Shown: piece by piece, positions 6,845 through 11,502 of the stretch
Layout: each line of letters starts with the position of its first letter
Numbering within the stretch: the stretch's first letter is position 1
Assembly: GCA_964374095.1 (NCBI GenBank)
Contig: CAYJXJ010000150.1
Location: 1 to 11,502, forward strand
Length of the DNA stretch: 11,502 nucleotides
Origin: CAYJXJ01 sp964374095
GTDB taxonomy: Bacteria; Elusimicrobiota; Elusimicrobia; UBA1565; UBA9628
Direction of reading: 5' to 3'
Position numbers and translations under genes: made by a program
Notes under the pieces: generated by a model
Seen by the model: only the letters and a program-made list of their open reading frames with translations
Databases searched by the model: none
What the model was told of the DNA's origin: nothing

Positions 6845-9276
6845 ACGCGATCGAGCTAGGCCTGACCCGGCTGCGGGCCGTGCTGCACGGCCCTAAGGTG
6901 CCGCCCTTGGCACAGTTTCTGAACCTGTGGCAGTTCTGCGGGGACGCCCTGGCCGGCGTCAACGGTGACTTCTCCTCGGTCTACGAGCTGGACTGCGAGA
7001 ACGTCTTCCTCATGGAGCCCGGCCGCCAGGACCTCTTCACGGCCCAGGCGCGCTCGCTCCTCAACTCGCTGCCGCCCGACGCCACGCTCCAGTTCGTGGT
7101 CCAGGTGCGGCGCGGCGATCCCGCGACGCTGGAGGCCCATCGGAAGGAGGCTCTGGCCGAGAACGCGGACGAGTTCGGCCGGACCATCATCGAGAAGAAG
7201 TGCGAGTTCATCGAGGGCAAGTTCACCCAGCGCCGGCGCTACCTTCTCTATGTGACCAGCCATCCCAAGGACCGCAAGGCGCCGATGACCTTCATCCTGC
7301 CGAGCTTCTCGCGGAGCTGGCGGGGCAACCTGGACCAATTCCTGTCCGCGCGGCTCAAGGAGCACCAGGCCTTGGACCAGGTCGTCTCCGAGCGCCTCCA
7401 TAACATGGGCCTGCGTTTCAGGAAGCTCGGCGCCCAGGAGCTGCTTGACTTGGCCTTCCACCACCTCAACCCCGGCCGGCCGCGGGGATTGGACCTCAAG
7501 CGGCTCCCGCGCTGGCGGACCCTGCGCGAGCAGGTCGTTCTGCATCCTTTGAAGGAGGAATTCGACCATCTCCAGATCGGAGGCTCGTCCTTCCGGGGCG
7601 TCTCGCTCCTGCGCCTGCCCGAGGTCTCGCACATGGGCTACACGCAGAAGCTCCTCAACAGCCTGTGGCCCGACTGCGACTTGGTCCTCACGGTCCACGC
7701 CCTGGACACAGAGAAGTCGATCTCGGGCCTCAAGCTCAAGAACAACGTCACCCGCGCCCTGGCGTTCTCGGCCTGGACCAAGAACTACGAGGCCGAGCAG
7801 AAGCACCTGGAGCTTGACGAACTGATCACCGAACTGAGGGCCACCGCCCAGAAGCTTTTCCGCTTCGGCATGTCGGTCCTGGTGCGGGGCGAAAGCGCTG
7901 AGGACGTGAAGGAGCGGACCTCCGCGCTGCTCGGGGCCTTCAACGACTTCGCCTCCGCCGAGGCGGCGGCCGCGGACATGGACCATTTCCGGCTCTACGC
8001 CCAGTCCATCCCGGGGCACGGGGAGCTGGACGGGCGGAAATTCTACATGCAGACCAACGCCCTGAGCGGCTTCCTGCCCCTGACCGGCACCTGGCGCGGC
8101 AGCCCCAGGAAGAAGATCCTCCTGGAGACGCCCCTCGGCGAGCTGGTCGGACTCGACAGCTTCGACGAGGAGCTTCCCGCCAAGCACGGCCTCATCCTGG
8201 GGACCACCGGCTCCGGCAAGAGCTTCACGACCAACTACCTCCTGAGCAATTTCCTCGCGGAGTCCGAGAAGAACCACGTCGTGGTCATCGACGTGGGCGG
8301 CTCCTACCGGAAGCTGGCCCAGTCCTTCCAAGGGGCCTACCTGGAGGTCCGCCTGGCCGAGGAGTTCGGCTTCAACCCCTTCCCGCCGTCGGGGCAGATC
8401 ATGGAGAAGGGCGAGTTCGATGACGACGCCGTGGCTTACCTGACCCTGCTCATCTCGCGGATGTGCCTTCAGGACGGCCGCTCGGTCACCGTGGAGCAGA
8501 AAGGCCTCCTGGAGCGAGCGATCAAGGCGGCCTACGCCAAGGGCGAGGTGCTCCTGCAGAACGTCCGCGAGGAGCTGGCGCTCCTGGCCCAGGACCAGCA
8601 GGCGGCCAAGCCGTTCGCGGACTCGCTCGAAATGTGGACGGCCGGCATGTACGGCCGCCTGTTCAACCGCCCCGGCCTCTTCGACATCGACAAGCGCCTG
8701 GTCGTCTTCGACCTCCAGGGGCTTGAGGACCACCCGGAGCTTCAGAGCGTCTACTTCTTCGTCATCCGCTCCATCATCTGGGACAAGCTCCAGGACCGCT
8801 CCCTGCGCAAGATCATCGCCATCGACGAGGGCTGGAAGTTCTTCAACGACGACGTGGGCGCGGCCCTGATCGAGAACCTCTACCGCACGGCCCGCAAGTT
8901 CAACGGCGCGATTTTCTCGATCTCCCAGTCCCCGACCGACTTCCTGGAGACCCGGGCCGCTAGGGCGATCATCGCCAACAGCTACGTGAAGATCATCCTC
9001 AAGCTCGCCAAGGGCCACGAGCTGCTGCCGCAGTTCGACCTCAATCCCAACGAGATCGAGGCCGTGCGGCAGCTTCAGTCCAAGCCCGGCGTGTTCTCGG
9101 ACGTGTTCATGAAGTTCGGCGGACACGCGCTGGTGGCCCGCATCGAGCCGAGCCCTCTCGACTACTGGGTCTGCACCACCAACGCCCAGGACTGGCTCAC
9201 CGAAGAGAAGATGCGAAAGGCCCATCCGGGCCTGTCGCAGGCCGAGCTGCTGCTGAAGCTCGCGGAGGGACGATGA
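6841..9276 (+). CDS. virB4: VirB4/TraC-family type IV secretion ATPase
   Basis: 811 aa, the usual VirB4/TraC length. It is the conserved ATPase that energises pilus biogenesis and substrate transfer at the cytoplasmic face of the inner membrane. The N-terminal ~420 residues form the CagE/TrbE/VirB-type domain. The C-terminal P-loop domain has Walker A GTTGSGKS at 454-461, a GFNPF motif at 510-514, Walker B IIAIDEG with D662/E663, and a sensor-like SISQSPTDF around Q696. All catalytic landmarks are present, so the enzyme looks intact. The start has GGAGG at 6830-6834 with 6-nt spacing and overlaps the virB3 stop. The end overlaps the start of the VirB5-like gene. Confidence 0.95.
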   Translation: MNAIELGLTRLRAVLHGPKVPPLAQFLNLWQFCGDALAGVNGDFSSVYELDCENVFLMEPGRQDLFTAQARSLLNSLPPDATLQFVVQVRRGDPATLEAHRKEALAENADEFGRTIIEKKCEFIEGKFTQRRRYLLYVTSHPKDRKAPMTFILPSFSRSWRGNLDQFLSARLKEHQALDQVVSERLHNMGLRFRKLGAQELLDLAFHHLNPGRPRGLDLKRLPRWRTLREQVVLHPLKEEFDHLQIGGSSFRGVSLLRLPEVSHMGYTQKLLNSLWPDCDLVLTVHALDTEKSISGLKLKNNVTRALAFSAWTKNYEAEQKHLELDELITELRATAQKLFRFGMSVLVRGESAEDVKERTSALLGAFNDFASAEAAAADMDHFRLYAQSIPGHGELDGRKFYMQTNALSGFLPLTGTWRGSPRKKILLETPLGELVGLDSFDEELPAKHGLILGTTGSGKSFTTNYLLSNFLAESEKNHVVVIDVGGSYRKLAQSFQGAYLEVRLAEEFGFNPFPPSGQIMEKGEFDDDAVAYLTLLISRMCLQDGRSVTVEQKGLLERAIKAAYAKGEVLLQNVREELALLAQDQQAAKPFADSLEMWTAGMYGRLFNRPGLFDIDKRLVVFDLQGLEDHPELQSVYFFVIRSIIWDKLQDRSLRKIIAIDEGWKFFNDDVGAALIENLYRTARKFNGAIFSISQSPTDFLETRAARAIIANSYVKIILKLAKGHELLPQFDLNPNEIEAVRQLQSKPGVFSDVFMKFGGHALVARIEPSPLDYWVCTTNAQDWLTEEKMRKAHPGLSQAELLLKLAEGR

Positions 9277-9959
9277 TGCGGAAAATGGCGGCGGGTCTCT
9301 TTCTCATGCTTGCGCTCCAGGCCCCGGCGCACGCGATATTCGTCGATACGGTGGTCAACGGGGCGAAGTACGCCAAGGACCAGGCCTACCAGGCGTGGAT
9401 GAAGATCAAGATCGTCGAGCAGATCAGGATCATGAAGCAGAACTACGACGCCTCGGTCCGCTACTACAAGGAGTTCCAGCGGCTCAACCAGGGCCGGGGC
9501 ATCCTCTACAACGTGGCCATGCAGCTCAAGGAAGGCGCCGAGCAGATGGGCGACGAGCTGCGCGCCTCCATCGACCGCGACTTCATCAACACCTACAACA
9601 CGGACACGGGCGTGGACCGCTTCTTCAAGAGCATCGACCGCTCCATCGCCAACAACATGCGCTACGCCGGCGACGAGATGGGGAACCTCATCGCCAACCG
9701 CAAGGTCGGGGTCCAGATCGCCAAGAACGCCGACGGCCTCTCGCCCAAGGACGCGGCCAACATGGCCGTCAAGGCCCAGGGCATCCAGCTCCAGATGATG
9801 GCGCAGCTCCACGAGGACAACGTGCGGCTGATCCAGATCCAGTCCATGATCCTGGCCAACGAGACGCGGCGGCAGCAGGCCGAGCAGAAGCTCATCCAAA
9901 GCGTGCGCAAGAGCGTCGAGCGCATCTCGCCGGACGCCGCGCGGGAGGAACGGGAATGA
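9273..9959 (+). CDS. VirB5/TrbJ-like secreted coiled-coil protein
   Basis: 228 aa from ATG 9273; ATG 9276 is the second codon and sits at a better distance (7 nt) from GGAGG 9264-9268. A signal peptide is clear: MRK, a hydrophobic core, then cleavage at AHA|IF after residue 21. The mature protein is almost entirely helical and charged, with long amphipathic stretches around residues 35-75 (KIVEQIRIMKQNYDASVRYY) and 180-220. VirB5/TrbJ proteins are periplasmic minor pilus/tip components of this form, and the place between virB4 and virB6 is exactly where virB5 sits. Sequence similarity alone is weak, so the assignment rests on position, signal peptide and helical build. Stop and next start overlap (ATGA). 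Confidence 0.65.
   Translation: MMRKMAAGLFLMLALQAPAHAIFVDTVVNGAKYAKDQAYQAWMKIKIVEQIRIMKQNYDASVRYYKEFQRLNQGRGILYNVAMQLKEGAEQMGDELRASIDRDFINTYNTDTGVDRFFKSIDRSIANNMRYAGDEMGNLIANRKVGVQIAKNADGLSPKDAANMAVKAQGIQLQMMAQLHEDNVRLIQIQSMILANETRRQQAEQKLIQSVRKSVERISPDAAREERE
9944..9948 (+). promoter_or_regulatory. Shine-Dalgarno GGAGG deciding the virB6-like start
   Basis: GGAGG lies 7 nt before ATG 9956. The open frame continues upstream to 9395, but that part is an Arg/Gly/Pro-rich shadow of the VirB5-like gene; hydrophobic membrane-protein sequence begins only after 9956. Confidence 0.7.
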
Positions 9960-10936
9960 CGCCCAGCCTGCTCATCGACATCAGCCAGATACCCGACAAG
10001 CTCGCCGGCCTGGCGGCGGTCACCAAGGGCATGTCGGTCGCCGTGCTCGCCTTCCTGATCCCGTTCACCATCATCGAGATGAACGTGCGGAGCATGGAGC
10101 GCAAGGAGATGCCGAGCTACAGCGGGCTCTTCACCCGGGTCTTCACGGTCGTCGTCTGCCTGCTCTGCTATCAGCGGCTCTTCTACTTCATCCTGAAGGC
10201 GTCGCAGATCATGTCCTTCTCGATGCTGAGCGAGCAGGAGTGGGGCAACTTCCTGACGCGGACCCTCAAGGGCGGCGACTCGCGCTTCCCGACGCTCTCG
10301 ATCCTCTTCCACTCGGCCACCTCCATCCAGCAGATCATCCTGTTTCTTTCCACCTTGGTCGCCGTGACGGTCCGGGACGTGATCGTGATGCTCCAGGGCT
10401 GCTTCCTGAGCCTGCTCTACGCCTTCGGGCCGCTCGCCCTGGTCTGCGCCGTCAACCAGAAGACCGGGCAGGTGACGCGAGGCTGGCTTGCGAACTCGTT
10501 CCAGGTGGCGTTCTGGAGCTTCTTCCTCCGGCTCGTCATGCGGGTTTGGCTCACCCTGGCCCCGGTCGCGGCCTCGACCGGGTCGGGGGCGGCGGACGAC
10601 TATCTTGGGATGCTGACGGTGAACGTCACCTTCATCCTTTTGGTCCTCGGCACGCCCATCGTGTCGGCGCGCCTGCTCTCGGGGGAGAACCTGGCCGCCT
10701 TCGGCGAGGCCGCGCTCGGCGCCATCCAGGCCGTCTCCTTCGTCAAGACGATGCGGGCCGGGAGCTTCATCAGTTCCAAGGTGGAGGCCTTCCGGCGCGA
10801 CCGGGAGCCCTTCAAGAACCACATTTTCCACCATCCCGTCGCCTACCCGGTGGCGGCGACGATGACGGCGGTCGGGTGCCGCTTCTTCCCTCCGAAGGAA
10901 GGCGCGGGCAACAAGGAGAACGGGGCGCGAACATGA
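9956..10936 (+). CDS. virB6: VirB6/TrbL-like polytopic inner-membrane protein of the type IV secretion system
   Basis: 326 aa. VirB6/TrbL proteins form the inner-membrane channel part contacting substrate DNA. About six hydrophobic segments are visible: roughly 19-41, 58-80, 121-139, 142-166, 182-205 and 217-240. They are followed by a hydrophilic C-terminus of about 85 residues with one more weakly hydrophobic stretch. A conserved-looking W-x-x-x-FQVAFWSFFLRLVMRVW block lies at 177-198. The number of segments, length and position after the VirB5-like gene fit VirB6; sequence conservation in this family is low, so the name is by topology and synteny. It begins by ATGA overlap with the previous stop and ends with an ATGA overlap into the next gene. 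Confidence 0.7.
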   Translation: MTPSLLIDISQIPDKLAGLAAVTKGMSVAVLAFLIPFTIIEMNVRSMERKEMPSYSGLFTRVFTVVVCLLCYQRLFYFILKASQIMSFSMLSEQEWGNFLTRTLKGGDSRFPTLSILFHSATSIQQIILFLSTLVAVTVRDVIVMLQGCFLSLLYAFGPLALVCAVNQKTGQVTRGWLANSFQVAFWSFFLRLVMRVWLTLAPVAASTGSGAADDYLGMLTVNVTFILLVLGTPIVSARLLSGENLAAFGEAALGAIQAVSFVKTMRAGSFISSKVEAFRRDREPFKNHIFHHPVAYPVAATMTAVGCRFFPPKEGAGNKENGART

Positions 10937-11157
10937 CCGGGAGACTGCGAAAGAACGCTATCGGCCGCTGGGTCTACGCGGATTGCGAACTCACCTGCGG
11001 GGATTTGGTCGAACTCGACATCGGCGCGTGGATTTCGGGGCGCATCGAGCATGACGGGAAGGACTACTATTTCCTCGCGCCGGACGGCCTCACCGCCATC
11101 GCGCTTCGCGAGGGGCTGCCGGCGCGCGCGCCCGCCCGCCGGAGGGTCTGGCCGTGA
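10933..11157 (+). CDS. Small DUF5348-like protein in the virB7 position
   Basis: 74 aa, no signal peptide, no lipobox, no membrane segment, so presumably cytoplasmic. The sequence resembles DUF5348: GRWVY at 11-15, ELTCGD at 19-24, W33 followed by GRIEHDG at 36-42, and DYYFL at 44-48. This is a small all-beta pattern of the kind found in plasmid and conjugative-element genes of unknown function. The C-terminus is basic (Arg/Pro/Ala-rich). The start overlaps the virB6-like stop (ATGA) and the stop overlaps the next gene (GTGA), so it is tightly coupled in the secretion operon. Canonical systems place the small lipoprotein VirB7 here, but this protein lacks its features. Function unknown. Confidence 0.7.
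   Translation: MTGRLRKNAIGRWVYADCELTCGDLVELDIGAWISGRIEHDGKDYYFLAPDGLTAIALREGLPARAPARRRVWP
11141..11146 (+). promoter_or_regulatory. Shine-Dalgarno GGAGGG deciding the GTG start of the virB8-like gene
   Basis: GGAGGG lies 7 nt before GTG 11154, which itself overlaps the preceding TGA (GTGA). No in-frame ATG near it gives the complete N-terminus, so GTG is taken as start. Confidence 0.7.
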
Positions 11158-11502
11158 ATCTTCTCCGGCGGCTGCTGCGAAGGCCCGCCCGCGCCCCGGT
11201 CCCGGCGCCGGCGGCGGAGCCCGCGGCCGTTGAGACCCCCGTCTACTACGAGGTCTGGGGCGGGTTGGAGAGCGCGAACCGGGCGCTCTGGATCGGCCTC
11301 TGGTTCTCGATCACGGTGGCGCTTCTGTGCCTCGTGCTCGTCAGGCTGCTCCTGACCCGGCCGCCGGTCGTCATCCGCGTCTCGGACGCGGGCGCGGCCC
11401 AGACGGTTTCCGAGCCGGGGCGACAGCCCCCGGTCGGCGAGGCGGAGATCAAGAACTTCCTGTCGCTCTTCGAGCGCTTCTTCTGGGGCCTGAACTTTTA
11501 CG
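11154..11502 (+). CDS. virB8: VirB8/TrbF/TraE-like type IV secretion protein, 3' truncated by window end
   Basis: The first 116 codons are visible and the frame is open at the last base. Residues 1-29 are a basic then Pro/Ala-rich cytoplasmic segment. One transmembrane helix follows at about 45-67 (LWIGLWFSITVALLCLVLV), then a strand RPPVVIRVSDAGAA at 69-82. From 94 begins an amphipathic helix (VGEAEIKNFLSLFERFFWGLN). A single N-terminal anchor followed by a P-x-V-x-x-V-x-x-x-G strand and a helix is the start of the periplasmic NTF2-like domain of VirB8/TrbF/TraE, an assembly factor of the secretion channel. Position after virB6 agrees. The name is by architecture and order; the diagnostic rest lies outside. 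Confidence 0.65.
   Translation, partial: MNLLRRLLRRPARAPVPAPAAEPAAVETPVYYEVWGGLESANRALWIGLWFSITVALLCLVLVRLLLTRPPVVIRVSDAGAAQTVSEPGRQPPVGEAEIKNFLSLFERFFWGLNFY

Noticed and set aside
6856..9225. 789-codon open frame on the - strand opposite virB4
   Set aside because: It is antisense to a complete VirB4 with all ATPase motifs; composition (Val/Gly/Glu/Arg/Leu runs, no domain) is typical of a codon-bias shadow in GC-rich DNA.
9395..9955. Upstream extension of the virB6-like frame to 9395
   Set aside because: Arg/Gly/Gln-rich shadow of the VirB5-like gene; ribosome site and membrane sequence start at 9956.
10240..10932. Upstream extension of the DUF5348-like frame to 10240
   Set aside because: Shadow of the virB6-like gene; the overlap start ATG 10933 gives a complete domain.
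1..11502. tRNA, rRNA, insertion sequence or integrase/att sites
   Set aside because: None recognised; no transposase or integrase motifs and no terminal inverted repeats were seen by eye.

Overview
The window is a single tightly packed, GC-rich, co-directional gene run on the + strand; nothing convincing lies on the - strand. It joins two blocks that are not normally thought of together. (1) Nt 1-5597 encode a very large secreted repeat protein made of fibronectin-type-III-like domains with a C-terminal sorting-type domain, followed by a PorV/PorQ-like outer-membrane beta-barrel protein with a helical/TPR-like tail. (2) Nt 5615-11502 encode the core of a type IV secretion / conjugation (mating-pair-formation) apparatus in near-canonical VirB order: VirB2/TrbC pilin, a single-stranded-DNA-binding protein, VirB3/TraL, the VirB4/TraC ATPase, a VirB5-like secreted coiled-coil protein, a VirB6/TrbL-like polytopic membrane protein, a 74-residue DUF5348-like protein, and the N-terminus of a VirB8/TrbF/TraE-like protein cut by the window end.

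The organism is a Gram-negative (two-membrane) bacterium with high-GC DNA. The PNPF-type C-terminal sorting/FlgD-Ig-like domain, the PorV-type barrel and the large FnIII repeat proteins are typical of FCB-group and Elusimicrobiota-like genomes. My best guess is a high-GC Elusimicrobiota (or similar uncultured lineage) genome, but this is inference from protein flavour only.

Layout: 1-3738 FnIII repeat protein (5' end outside the window); 3735-5597 PorV-like barrel; 5615-5917 VirB2; 6011-6496 SSB; a strong GC hairpin at 6502-6534; 6548-6844 VirB3; 6841-9276 VirB4; 9273-9959 VirB5-like; 9956-10936 VirB6-like; 10933-11157 DUF5348-like; 11154-11502 VirB8-like (partial). Six junctions are 4-nt stop/start overlaps (ATGA or GTGA), which suggests one translationally coupled operon. 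Only the pilin and ssb have stand-alone start regions with strong Shine-Dalgarno sequences. There is no gene-free stretch longer than 93 nt.

How the parts may work together: VirB4 would energise assembly of a pilus from VirB2, with VirB3, VirB5, VirB6 and VirB8 building the inner-membrane complex and pilus tip. SSB suggests a ssDNA substrate. The long FnIII protein could be a surface adhesin exported or anchored with help of the PorV-like barrel, possibly serving cell-cell contact for transfer. That last link is inferred from gene order only. No relaxase, VirD4 coupling protein, VirB9, VirB10 or VirB11 lies in the window.
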